Shown in pieces: positions 35,310-44,272 of a DNA stretch of 53,105 nucleotides (position 1 is the first letter of the stretch; every line of letters begins with the position of its first letter). The stretch is from contig CAKTEZ010000009.1 of NCBI GenBank assembly GCA_934553255.1, positions 1 to 53,105 on the forward strand. The letters run 5' to 3'. The position numbers were made by a program, and so were the translations under genes. The notes beneath the pieces were generated by a model. The model saw only the letters and a program-made list of their open reading frames with translations. It searched no databases and was not told the origin of the DNA. The DNA is from an uncultured Oscillospiraceae bacterium (GTDB taxonomy: Bacteria > Bacillota > Clostridia > Oscillospirales > Oscillospiraceae).

Positions 35310-35687
35310 ATGGCATTTTTTGAAGATCTGAGCAAAAAGGTGCAGGACATGGCGTTCGCCGCCGCCGAGAAGGGCAAGGAGGTCGCCGCTGCTGCCAGCG
35401 AAAAGGCGCAGGACGCCGCCGAAAGCGTAAAGACCAGCGTCGCCATTGCGAGCGAGCAGCGCGTCATCGAGAAGAATTACCGCGCCATCGGCGAGTGGTA
35501 TGTCTCCGAGCTGACCGGCGAAGCGCCCGAGGCAGTCGCCGACATCGTCAAGGCCATCCGCGACAGTCAGGCCAAGATCGCCGAGCTGCAGGGGCAGGCC
35601 AAGGACGAACAACCCGTCGAGGCCGAATGCGCCGAGGTCGCCGAGGAGACGCCCGCCGTTCCCGCCGAGACGCCCGCACAGGAGTAA
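35310..35687 (+). CDS. Small acidic coiled-coil protein of unknown function
   Basis: The 125-residue soluble protein is Ala/Glu/Lys-rich. It begins MAFFEDLSKKVQDMAF, has a helical heptad region (about residues 8-90), and ends in an acidic Pro/Glu-rich tail (EVAEETPAVPAETPAQE). Related small proteins in Clostridia carry a C-terminal zinc ribbon; here only one Cys remains and no ribbon is present. GGAAAGGAG lies about 12 nt upstream of the ATG. It is monocistronic, with a near-consensus promoter and a strong terminator, so it may be well expressed. No function can be assigned. Confidence 0.75.
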   Translation: MAFFEDLSKKVQDMAFAAAEKGKEVAAAASEKAQDAAESVKTSVAIASEQRVIEKNYRAIGEWYVSELTGEAPEAVADIVKAIRDSQAKIAELQGQAKDEQPVEAECAEVAEETPAVPAETPAQE

Positions 35688-35697
35688 ACCCAACCAG

Positions 35698-35731
35698 AAA
35701 AGAGCCGGACACGCGTCCGGCTCTTTTCCAT
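35698..35731 (+). terminator. Intrinsic terminator after the small coiled-coil gene
   Basis: A perfect 13-bp stem AAAAGAGCCGGAC/GTCCGGCTCTTTT (35698-35710 with 35715-35727, loop ACGC). Confidence 0.92.
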
Positions 35732-35751
35732 TTCTTTCCGAAAGAAAACAC

Positions 35752-35787
35752 TTGTTCCATTTTGTATTCTGTGCTATACTGGGAACA
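35752..35787 (+). promoter_or_regulatory. Promoter of the Y-family polymerase operon with flanking inverted repeat
   Basis: TTGTTC (35752-35757), a 17-bp spacer and TATACT (35775-35780). TGTTCC (35753-35758) and GGAACA (35782-35787) form an inverted repeat that brackets the promoter. It is not the Gram-positive LexA box, whose half-sites are in the opposite order (GAAC-N4-GTTC). Confidence 0.6.
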
Positions 35788-35812
35788 GAAATTCCGCGGG
35801 AGGTGAAGCGGC

Positions 35813-37324
35813 GTGGCACAGCGCTCCTATATCGCCATCGACCTGAAGTCCTTCTTCGCGTCGGTGGAGTGCGTGGAGCGGGGGCTGGACCCGTTGACGA
35901 CGAACCTTGTCGTCGCCGACCTCTCGCGCACGGAAAAGACCATCTGCCTTGCCGTTTCTCCGTCGCTCAAGGCGCACGGGATCTCCGGCCGTGCGCGGCT
36001 GTTCGAGGTCGTACAGCGCGTGAAGGAGGTCAACGCCCGCCGCCGCGCAGCGGCGCCCGACCGCACGCTCACCGGCGCGTCAAGCGACGCGAATGCGCTC
36101 CGCGCCGACCCCGCGCTGGCGGTGGACTACATCGTGGCGCCTCCGCACATGGCGAAGTACATTGAGTACAGCACCCGCGTCTACCGCACCTACCTCAAAT
36201 ATATCGCGCCGGAGGACATCCATGTTTACTCCATCGACGAGGTGCTCATGGATGTGACGGGCTATCTCGACACCTACCGCATGACGGCGCGGGAACTGGC
36301 GGTGACGATGCTCCAAGATGTGCTGCACACCACCGGCATCACCGCCACAGCGGGCATCGGCACGAACCTCTACCTCTGCAAGGTCGCCATGGATGTGGGC
36401 GCAAAGCACATCGCGCCGGACGAAAACGGCGTCCGCCTTGCCGAGCTGGACGAGCTGCGCTACCGCCGCCTGCTCTGGGACCACCGCCCGCTCACGGACT
36501 TCTGGCGCGTGGGGCGCGGGACGGCGAAAAAGCTGGAGGCGAACGGTCTTTACACCATGGGCGATGTGGCGCGCTGCTCGCTCGGCGGACCGGACGATTT
36601 TCATAACGAGGCGCTGCTTTACCGCCTGTTCGGTGTGAACGCCGAGCTGCTCATCGACCACGCGTGGGGCTGGGAGCCGGTCGGCATGGCGGACATCAAG
36701 GCGTACCGTCCCGAAGCGAGCAGCATCTGCTCCGGTCAGGTACTGCAATGCCCCTACCCGCACGGCAAGGCGCGGCTCATCGTGCGCGAGATGGCCGAGG
36801 CCGTGGCGCTGGACCTGTTGGAAAAGGGGCTGGTCACGGACCAGCTCGTGCTGACGGTGGGCTACGATGTGGAAAACACCGCCCGCCCCGGCTTTCGCGG
36901 CGAAACGGTCACCGATCCTTACGGGCGCAGGCTTCCCAAGCACGCGCTCGGCACGGAGAACCTGCCCCGCCCCACCTCGTCCCGCCGCCTGCTCTCAGAC
37001 GCGGCGCTGCGTATCTTTGACCGCGAGGCCGACCCCGCGCTGACGGTCCGGCGGCTGACCGTGACGGTGAACCGTCTTGTGCCGGAGGACGGCGCGGCGG
37101 AGCCGGAGCGCGCCGAGCAGCTCGACCTGTTCGACGACTATGCCGCGTGGGAGCGGCGCGAGCAGCAGGAAAGCGAGGCGCTGGCGCGCGAGCGCCGCAT
37201 TCAGGAGGCCATGCTCGGCATCAAGAAAAAATACGGCAAGAACGCCATTCTCAGCGGCGAGAGCTATGAGGAGGGCGCGACCGCGCGCGAGCGCAACGGC
37301 CAGATCGGAGGGCATAAGCTGTGA
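35813..37324 (+). CDS. Y-family DNA polymerase (UmuC/DinB/UvrX-like)
   Basis: This is a translesion DNA polymerase. The 503-residue protein has the catalytic IDLKSFFASVE at the N-terminus and YSIDEVLMDVT (SIDE), the two acidic metal sites, with FF near the steric gate. Helix-hairpin-helix and little-finger regions follow. Residues 436-440 are QLDLF, a consensus beta-clamp-binding motif, followed by a charged tail of about 60 residues. The start is GTG 35813 with GGAGGTGA upstream. A partner gene overlaps the stop by 4 nt. The arrangement parallels uvrX-yolD of Bacillus and similar chromosomal or mobile modules in Clostridia. Confidence 0.92.
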   Translation: MAQRSYIAIDLKSFFASVECVERGLDPLTTNLVVADLSRTEKTICLAVSPSLKAHGISGRARLFEVVQRVKEVNARRRAAAPDRTLTGASSDANALRADPALAVDYIVAPPHMAKYIEYSTRVYRTYLKYIAPEDIHVYSIDEVLMDVTGYLDTYRMTARELAVTMLQDVLHTTGITATAGIGTNLYLCKVAMDVGAKHIAPDENGVRLAELDELRYRRLLWDHRPLTDFWRVGRGTAKKLEANGLYTMGDVARCSLGGPDDFHNEALLYRLFGVNAELLIDHAWGWEPVGMADIKAYRPEASSICSGQVLQCPYPHGKARLIVREMAEAVALDLLEKGLVTDQLVLTVGYDVENTARPGFRGETVTDPYGRRLPKHALGTENLPRPTSSRRLLSDAALRIFDREADPALTVRRLTVTVNRLVPEDGAAEPERAEQLDLFDDYAAWERREQQESEALARERRIQEAMLGIKKKYGKNAILSGESYEEGATARERNGQIGGHKL

Positions 37325-37545
37325 GCGGAAAATACGACGACATTCTATTCCTGCCGCACCATGTTTCCACAGTGCATCCGCCCATGCCGATGCGCGACCG
37401 CGCGGCGCAGTTCGCGCCGTTCTCGCCGCTCTCGGCGCACGGCAGAGCCATTCTGGAGACCGCGCGGCGCAGCGCCGCGGAATACGAGCCGCAGTACGCG
37501 GCGCCGGAGGAGACCGGCGAATACGAAACCGGCAAAGGAGAATAA
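37321..37545 (+). CDS. Small YolD-like partner of the Y-family polymerase
   Basis: The 74-residue protein reads YDDILFLPHHVSTVHPPMPMRDRAAQFAPFSPL, a strongly conserved block found in small proteins encoded beside UmuC/UvrX-type polymerases in Firmicutes and related to YolD. GTG 37321 overlaps the polymerase stop (GTGA), so translation is coupled. The usual C-terminal half of longer relatives is mostly replaced by an acidic tail (EYEPQYAAPEETGEYETGKGE). Its role is not known; a regulatory or accessory function for the polymerase is inferred from the conserved pairing. Confidence 0.8.
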   Translation: MSGKYDDILFLPHHVSTVHPPMPMRDRAAQFAPFSPLSAHGRAILETARRSAAEYEPQYAAPEETGEYETGKGE

Positions 37546-37548
37546 GCC

Positions 37549-38136
37549 ATGGAGGCAAGAAAACTACTCGACATCCTGCACACGGCGGAGCGCCTGAAGG
37601 ACGAGATCCGCCACAGCTATACCTCCGGCGGACGGCCTGAGAGCGTGGCCGAACACAGCTGGCGGCTGACGCTGATGGCTCTGTTCCTGCGCGACGAATT
37701 TCCCGCGCTGGACATGGATAAGGTCCTGCGTATGTGCGTCGTTCACGACCTTGGCGAATGCTTCACCGGCGATGTCCCGAGCTTCCTTAAGTCCGGCGGC
37801 GACGAGGAGAAGGAGCGTTCCGCGCTGGACGCGTGGGTCTCGTCGCTCCCCGCGCCCTACGATACGGAGCTGCGCGCGCTCTACGCCGAGATGGACGCGC
37901 TGGAGACCGACGAGGCCAAGCTCTACAAGACGCTCGACAAGCTGGAGGCCGTGCTGCAGCACAACGAAGCCGACCTCTCCACCTGGATCCCGCGTGAGTA
38001 CGACCTGAACCTCACCTACGGGGAGGAGAACGCGGCGTTTTCCCCCTACCTCAAGAGCCTGCGCGCCGAGCTGCGGCGGGACACCGAGGAAAAGCTCGCC
38101 GCCGCGCGCGACGGGCGGAGCGGAACACGCCGATAA
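37549..38136 (+). CDS. HD-domain hydrolase, YfbR/5'-deoxynucleotidase-like
   Basis: The 195-residue protein has the HD signature of YfbR-like phosphohydrolases: RPESVAEHSWRLTLMAL (first His), VVHDLGECFTGDVPSF (HD pair), and KTLDKLEAVLQHNEAD (last Asp). Relatives remove phosphate from deoxynucleoside monophosphates, using a divalent metal. It begins 3 nt after the polymerase partner gene, with AAAGGAG about 10 nt upstream, and ends the operon before a strong terminator. Co-transcription with a translesion polymerase suggests a nucleotide-pool role, but the substrate is inferred only. Confidence 0.88.
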   Translation: MEARKLLDILHTAERLKDEIRHSYTSGGRPESVAEHSWRLTLMALFLRDEFPALDMDKVLRMCVVHDLGECFTGDVPSFLKSGGDEEKERSALDAWVSSLPAPYDTELRALYAEMDALETDEAKLYKTLDKLEAVLQHNEADLSTWIPREYDLNLTYGEENAAFSPYLKSLRAELRRDTEEKLAAARDGRSGTRR

Positions 38137-38165
38137 GGTATGCTATGACCGCGCCGCATCCGAGG

Positions 38166-38207
38166 AAAAGCGGTCCCTTCGCAAAAGCGAAGGGACCGCT
38201 TTTTATC
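38166..38207 (+). terminator. Intrinsic terminator of the polymerase operon
   Basis: A perfect 17-bp stem (38166-38182 with 38187-38203, loop AAAA) flanked by A- and T-runs, so it may also serve the convergent udk gene. Confidence 0.93.
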
Positions 38208-38254
38208 TTTGATCATTCCTCCGGTCGCCCGGCGCCGCCCTGCTTTCTTTTCGT

Positions 38255-38875
38255 TCATTCCTCGCTGGCAATATGGTTGGCGATGCGCTGCATGATCATG
38301 TCGAGCGCGACAAGATTGTGTCCGCCTTCCAGCACGATGATGTCGGCATACTTGCGGCTCGGCTCAACATACTGCTCGTGCATGGGCTTGACGGTCGTGA
38401 GGTACTGCGTGATGACGCTTTCGAGCGTGCGGCCGCGGTCGCGGATGTCGCGCAGGGCGCGGCGCAGGATACGCACATCCGCGTCGGTTTCAACAAAGAT
38501 CTTGATGTCGAACATATCGCGCAAGGCGGGGTCCTGAAAAATTAGAATGCCCTCGACGATGATGACCTTGGCGGGAAAGACCTCCACGGTCTTATCCGTG
38601 CGGTTGTGGTCCATGTAGGAATAAACGGGGCAGCGAATGCTGCGGCCCTCCTTCAGCTCGCGCAGATGCTCGACGAGCAGGCTCGTTTCAAAGGCGTCCG
38701 GATGGTCGTAGTTGACCTTGGCGCGCTCCTCGTAGGTCTTGCCCTCCTGACGCTTATAGTAGCTGTCGTGGCCGATGACGGTCACGGCGTCGCCGAAATG
38801 TTCCTTGAGGTGGCGCGTGAGCGTGGTCTTGCCGGAGCCGGTACCGCCGGCGATGCCGATGAAAATGGTACTCAT
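38255..38875 (-). CDS. udk: Uridine kinase Udk
   Basis: Udk phosphorylates uridine and cytidine in pyrimidine salvage. The 206-residue protein has the P-loop GIAGGTGSGKTTLT (about residues 7-20), HDSYYKR, NYDHPDAFETSLLVEHL, VIIVEGILIFQDPALRDMFDIKIFVETDADVRILRRALRDI and the closing YVEPSRKYADIIVLEGG, all standard for the family. It is monocistronic on the minus strand with its own promoter. Confidence 0.96.
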   Translation of the reverse strand: MSTIFIGIAGGTGSGKTTLTRHLKEHFGDAVTVIGHDSYYKRQEGKTYEERAKVNYDHPDAFETSLLVEHLRELKEGRSIRCPVYSYMDHNRTDKTVEVFPAKVIIVEGILIFQDPALRDMFDIKIFVETDADVRILRRALRDIRDRGRTLESVITQYLTTVKPMHEQYVEPSRKYADIIVLEGGHNLVALDMIMQRIANHIASEE

Positions 38876-38918
38876 AGGCGTGTTGTCCTCCCCGCTGTTC
38901 TCTTATCTTTTTTTCTCC

Positions 38919-38947
38919 ATTATAGAAAGTGTGGCGGGAAATTGCAA
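38919..38947 (-). promoter_or_regulatory. Promoter of udk
   Basis: On the minus strand TTGCAA (plus 38942-38947), a 17-bp spacer and consensus TATAAT (plus 38919-38924). Confidence 0.8.
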
Positions 38948-38997
38948 GGGAGAAGCGGCGGGAACGAAAAAATTTCTGCGAAATGGGACGCGGACGG

Positions 38998-39026
38998 TTG
39001 ACGGCGCGAGAAAAAGAAAGTATTAT
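38998..39026 (+). promoter_or_regulatory. Promoter of the zinc-ribbon/Ig-like membrane protein gene
   Basis: TTGACG (38998-39003), a 17-bp spacer and TATTAT (39021-39026). A short CGCAGGCG/CGCCTGCG hairpin (39043-39060) lies in the leader. Confidence 0.65.
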
Positions 39027-39079
39027 GTAAATAAGAATGCTCCGCAGGCGACCGCCTGCGCTCTCAGGGAGGCTGACCT

Positions 39080-39946
39080 ATGGACCTCATCAAATGCCCG
39101 CGCTGCGGGGAGATGTACTCCTCCAGCTACCGCCGCTGCCCCTTCTGCGAGGAGGAGGACCGTCCCCGCAAGGTCGCAAGCAAGCGCGGTCATCACGGCG
39201 CGGAAAAGAAAAAGACGCACTCCGCGCGCGGCCCGTTCATCGCCGTGCTGCTGGTGGTTCTCGCCCTTCTCTCATGGTATCTTTTCGGCGGGAAGTTCAT
39301 GGAGCGCATCGCAGACGCCCCGAAGGATCCCATCGAAAACACAGACCCCCTGCCGGTCGATCCCGCGCCGGAGGTCCCGGACGGCAGCGATCCGGTGGCG
39401 GACCCCGACGCCCCCACGCCTCCGGTGGTGGACGATCCCACGCCGGAGGACCCCACGCCGGACGTGAGCGGCGCCAAGCTCAACCGCGAGGACTTTACCC
39501 TTAATGCGGGCGAGAGCTTCCAGATGACCGTCAGCGGCACGACCGCGGCGCCGACATGGAGCATCAAAAACTCCGCCGTCGCCACCGTGAGCGAAAGCGG
39601 CGTGGTCAAGGGCGTCGGCGCGGGCGACACGACGGTGTACGCCAAGGTCGGCGACCGGACGCTGGAGTGCATCGTGCGCGTCAAGGGCGGCGGCTCGTCC
39701 GGCTCCGGCAGCACGGTCGATGTGAGCGCCGCCAAGCTCAACAAGACGGACTTTACCATCAGCGTTGGCGAGAAGACCCAGCTGAAGGTCACCGGAACGA
39801 CCGCGAGCGTCAGCTGGTCCATTGGGAACAGCGCCGTCGCGTCCATCGCGTCGGACGGCACGGTAAAGGGCCTCAAGGCCGGCACGACCACCGCCTATGC
39901 CAAGGTCGGCAGCAAAACGCTGGAGTGCATCGTGCGCGTGAAGTGA
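39080..39946 (+). CDS. Membrane protein with N-terminal zinc ribbon and two BIG2 (Ig-like) domains
   Basis: The 288-residue protein starts with a zinc ribbon (CPRCG at 6-10, CPFC at 20-23) and a basic stretch. One TM helix follows (about 52-70, GPFIAVLLVVLALLSWYLFG), then a Pro/Asp-rich linker (about 85-130) and two tandem bacterial Ig-like repeats of about 70 residues, each with AKLN, WSI.NSAVA, G.VKG..AG.TT.YAKVG and LECIVRVK. The ribbon should lie in the cytoplasm and the Ig domains outside. BIG2 domains often mediate adhesion or cell-wall association. The combination is unusual; function is unknown. AGGGAGG precedes the ATG. Confidence 0.87.
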   Translation: MDLIKCPRCGEMYSSSYRRCPFCEEEDRPRKVASKRGHHGAEKKKTHSARGPFIAVLLVVLALLSWYLFGGKFMERIADAPKDPIENTDPLPVDPAPEVPDGSDPVADPDAPTPPVVDDPTPEDPTPDVSGAKLNREDFTLNAGESFQMTVSGTTAAPTWSIKNSAVATVSESGVVKGVGAGDTTVYAKVGDRTLECIVRVKGGGSSGSGSTVDVSAAKLNKTDFTISVGEKTQLKVTGTTASVSWSIGNSAVASIASDGTVKGLKAGTTTAYAKVGSKTLECIVRVK

Positions 39947-39954
39947 AAAGCGAC

Positions 39955-39987
39955 AGAGAACGACCCGTTTGGGTCGTTCTCTTTTTA
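39955..39987 (+). terminator. Intrinsic terminator after the Ig-like protein gene
   Basis: A perfect 12-bp stem AGAGAACGACCC/GGGTCGTTCTCT (39955-39966 with 39971-39982, loop GTTT) followed by TTTTATG. Confidence 0.93.
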
Positions 39988-39998
39988 TGCGTCGTCTA

Positions 39999-40027
39999 TT
40001 GAAAACGGACGAGCTTTGTGGTAGGAT
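39999..40027 (+). promoter_or_regulatory. Promoter of ylmH
   Basis: TTGAAA (39999-40004), a 17-bp spacer and TAGGAT (40022-40027), about 48 nt upstream of the ATG. Confidence 0.55.
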
Positions 40028-40074
40028 AAAGGTGTTGAAAAATTCCCTGAAAATGAACGGATGGAAACGATACC

Positions 40075-40863
40075 ATGGATCGACGGAATTTGCTCGACCG
40101 CGCGGCGAAAAGCGCGCAGGAGCGCGTGCTTCTCAGCCGCGTTCTGGATAAATATGATCAATGCCGTCAGCGAAACCTGTCAACGAACACGGCGTTTTTA
40201 AGCCCCGCCGAGGCGCGCGGCGCGCTGGATCTGCTCCACGCCGCCGCCGTTCATGAGGGCTTCGCCCTCCTTGGCGGCTACGAGGGCGCGGAGCGGCGTA
40301 TGCTTTTCTTCCTGCCGGACTGGCAGGAGGAGGCCGACACGGCCGACGCGATGGCGTTCCTCCGCGCGGCGTGGCACGAGAGCGAGCATCCCACGCACCG
40401 CGATCTGCTGGGAAGCCTGATGGCGCTCGGCATCGAGCGCGAGACGCTCGGCGATATTCTGGTGAGCGAGGGGAGCGCGGATCTTGTGGTGAGCGCGGGC
40501 ATTGCGCCGTATCTGCTCGACAACTGGTCGAGCGCGGGACGCACGGCGCTGCGCCTTACGCGCATTGAGAGCGGCGCGCTGCGCGTGCCGGAGCAGCAGG
40601 TTCGGGAGATACGCGACACGGTGGCGACGCTGCGGCTCGACGCGGTGACCGCCGCGGGCTTTTCGATGAGCCGCGGCAAGGCCGCGGAGCTGATCGCCGC
40701 GGGAAAGGTCCAGAAAAACTACCGCGAGGCCGCCAAGGGCGACGCTCCCGTCGCGCAGGGCGACATGATCTCCGCGCGGGGATTGGGGAAATTCGAGGTC
40801 GCCGAGGTCGGCGGTCTGAGCAAAAAGGGGCGCACAGGCATCCTTCTGCGCCGGTATCTGTAA
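40075..40863 (+). CDS. ylmH: YlmH-family RNA-binding protein with S4 domain
   Basis: The 262-residue protein has the YlmH N-terminal domain (FLSPAEARGALDLL, RRMLFFLPDW, HPTHRDLLGSLMALGIERETLGDILV) and a C-terminal S4 RNA-binding domain (LRLDAVTAAGFSMSRGKAAELIAAGKVQKN, then ISARGLGKFEV). YlmH binds ribosomal complexes and has been linked to ribosome rescue in Bacillus. It is usually encoded near sepF and divIVA; here it is apart from dcw and precedes a DUF896 gene by 11 nt. The ribosome binding site (GGATGGAAA) is weak. Confidence 0.9.
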   Translation: MDRRNLLDRAAKSAQERVLLSRVLDKYDQCRQRNLSTNTAFLSPAEARGALDLLHAAAVHEGFALLGGYEGAERRMLFFLPDWQEEADTADAMAFLRAAWHESEHPTHRDLLGSLMALGIERETLGDILVSEGSADLVVSAGIAPYLLDNWSSAGRTALRLTRIESGALRVPEQQVREIRDTVATLRLDAVTAAGFSMSRGKAAELIAAGKVQKNYREAAKGDAPVAQGDMISARGLGKFEVAEVGGLSKKGRTGILLRRYL

Positions 40864-40874
40864 GGAGAAGCGAC

Positions 40875-41099
40875 ATGGAACAGAAGAAGATCGACCGCAT
40901 CAATGAATTGGCAAGGCTCGCCAAGGAGCGCGAGCTGACGGACGAGGAAAAGGTCGAGCGCGCGGCGCTGCGGCAGGAGTATGTCAACGCCGTACTCGGC
41001 GATCTGAAGGGTCAGCTCAACAACACCTACATCATGGATGAAAAGGGCAACAAGACCAAGCTCACAAAGTGGAGCGAGGACCGCAAGCTGGGCAAGTGA
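40875..41099 (+). CDS. DUF896 family protein (YnzC-like)
   Basis: The 74-residue protein matches DUF896 along most of its length: KKIDRINELARLAKERELTDEEKVERAALRQEYVNAVLGDLKGQLNNTYI, a helix-hairpin of charged residues. Members are common small cytoplasmic proteins of Firmicutes, some LexA-regulated in Bacillus; function is unknown. TAAGGAG lies about 8 nt upstream of the ATG. It follows ylmH closely, and no terminator separates it from glgB. Confidence 0.9.
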   Translation: MEQKKIDRINELARLAKERELTDEEKVERAALRQEYVNAVLGDLKGQLNNTYIMDEKGNKTKLTKWSEDRKLGK

Positions 41100-41112
41100 T
41101 TTCGACTTTCTT

Positions 41113-41128
41113 CGCGCCCGCGGGCGCG
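41113..41128. repeat. 16-bp palindrome in the DUF896-glgB gap
   Basis: CGCGCCCGCGGGCGCG is a perfect palindrome 29 nt upstream of glgB. No U-tract follows. A weak TTTCTT-16-TATGCT promoter-like pair overlaps it, so glgB may rely partly on read-through. Confidence 0.35.
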
Positions 41129-41156
41129 TATGCTGAAGAATGAGAGGACGAGCGCC

Positions 41157-43063
41157 ATGGAGCCTTTTGACCTGACCGCTTTTTACAACGGCAGCGCGAC
41201 GGAGCTGTACCGCACGCTCGGCGCACACCGCAGCGAGGATGGCTGGGTGTTCCGCGTCTGGGCGCCGCACGCGAAAAGCGTGAGCGTCGTGGGCGATTTC
41301 TGTGCATGGGACGCCGCCGCGCACCCGATGCGCCGTCTCGACGGCGGCATCTGGGAAACGGAGGTCGCGGGTCTCGCGCCGTACGATACCTACAAGTTTG
41401 CCGTCACCGCGCAGAGCGGCGCGGTGACGCTCAAGGCCGACCCCTACGCCTTCCACGCCGAGACGCGCCCCGGCACGGCGAGCAAGCTCTATGATCTTGC
41501 GGGCTACGACTGGGGCGACGCGGCATACCGCGCGGCGAAGCAGCCGGTCTATGATCGTCCGCTCAACATCTACGAGGTCCATCTCGGCTCGTGGCGGCGG
41601 CGTGAAAACGGCGATTTTTACGACTACCGCTCGCTTGCGGACGAGCTGAGCGAGTATGTCTCCGACCTCGGCTACAACTGCGTGGAGCTGATGCCCGTGA
41701 CCGAATATCCGCTTGACGATTCGTGGGGCTATCAATGCACCGGCTACTTCGCGCCGACCTCGCGCTACGGTACGCCGCACGATTTCATGTACTTCGTAGA
41801 CACGATGCACCGCAGGGGCATCTCCGTCCTGCTCGACTGGGTACCCGCCCATTTCTGCAAGGACGAACACGGCCTCATCGACTTCGACGGCGAATGCTGC
41901 TACGAGTACGCCGACCCGAAAAAGCGCGAGCATGCGGGCTGGGGTACGCGCGTGTTCGACTACGGGCGCGGCGAGGTGAAGAGCTTTCTGCTCTCCTCCG
42001 CCGCATACTGGCTGCGGGAATACCACCTCGACGGTCTGCGCGTGGACGCGGTGGCGTCCATGCTCTACCTCGACTACGGGCGCGAGGCGGGCGACTGGAC
42101 GCCGAACGCAAACGGCGGCCGCGAAAATTTAGAGGCCATCGCCTTCCTGCGCGACCTTAACACGGCGGCCTTTGCCATTGATCCGAATGTGATGATGGTC
42201 GCGGAGGAATCGACCGCGTGGCCGCTCGTGACCTATCCGGTCTCGGACGGCGGGCTTGGCTTCAACCTCAAGTGGAACATGGGGTGGATGAACGATATGT
42301 GCCACTACCTCAAACTCGACCCGTGGTTCCGCCAGTTTCACCACAAGGACCTCACCTTCTCGCTGATGTACGCCTTTTCGGAGAACTTCGTCCTGCCCAT
42401 CTCGCACGACGAGGTGGTGTATATGAAGGGAAGTCTCCGCGGCAAGATGCCGGGCGACGAGTGGCGGCAGCTTGCGGGCGTACGCAGCTTCATGGTCTAT
42501 ATGCTCACACACCCCGGCAAAAAGCTCACCTTCATGGGCGCGGAGCTGGGGCAATGGCACGAATGGGATTTTGCCGGTCAGCTCGACTGGTACCTGCTCG
42601 AAAACGACGCCAACCGCAAAGCGCAGAGCTTCTTCCACGCCGTCAACCGATACTACCTGACAAACCCCGCGCTCTGGCGCATCGACTTCGACTGGGCGGG
42701 CTTTGAATGGCTGGTCGCAGACGACAACGAGGACAACACCGTTGTCTTTGTCCGCCGCGACGGCGCGGGCGAGGAGCTGCTCGTCGCGGTCAACTTCTCG
42801 CCCAACGGCTATCGGGACTACCGCTTCGGCGTCCCGCCGCGGAAAATGTGGCGCGAGGAGTTTTCCACCGACGCCGCCGAATTCGGCGGCACGGGCGAGT
42901 GGCGCAACGGCAAGCCCATTCGGACGCAGGCGCTCCCCTCGCACGGGCGCGGACAGTCCATCGCCGTCACCATTCCCCCGCTCGGCGCGGTCATTCTGCG
43001 CGGCGCGGGCGAATATAAAGCACCGAAAACCAAAAAAAGCAAGGCAAGGGAGGAGACAACGGC

Positions 43064-43067
<4 letters not shown>
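41157..43067 (+). CDS. glgB: 1,4-alpha-glucan branching enzyme GlgB
   Basis: GlgB makes alpha-1,6 branches in glycogen. The 636-residue protein has an N-terminal CBM48 region ([31 protein letters not shown]) and a GH13 barrel with the branching-enzyme motifs: [29 protein letters not shown], the nucleophile D in [12 protein letters not shown], the acid E in VAEESTAWP, and the HDEVV stabiliser, then an all-beta C-terminal domain. AGAGGA lies 9 nt upstream of ATG 41157; an ATG at 41130 lacks a site. It is the first gene of the glycogen operon and overlaps glgC by 4 nt. Confidence 0.97.

Positions 43068-44268
<1,201 letters not shown>

Positions 44269-44272
<4 letters not shown>

Noticed and set aside
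33425..35467. Long (-) open frame of 680 codons opposite glpK
   Set aside because: It is a shadow of glpK, whose family motifs are complete. The translation is low-complexity (Arg, Ala, His) with no recognisable domain.
39475..39946. Tandem repeat within the Ig-like protein as an assembly artefact or CRISPR-like array
   Set aside because: The repeats are two protein domains of about 70 residues with different DNA sequence; no short regularly spaced repeats are present.
15482..41128. Repeated CCCGCGGGC-cored palindromes (15482, about 27171, 41113) as a repeat family
   Set aside because: The shared core is only nine GC bases and flanks differ. In GC-rich DNA this is likely chance; the individual palindromes are listed as repeats.
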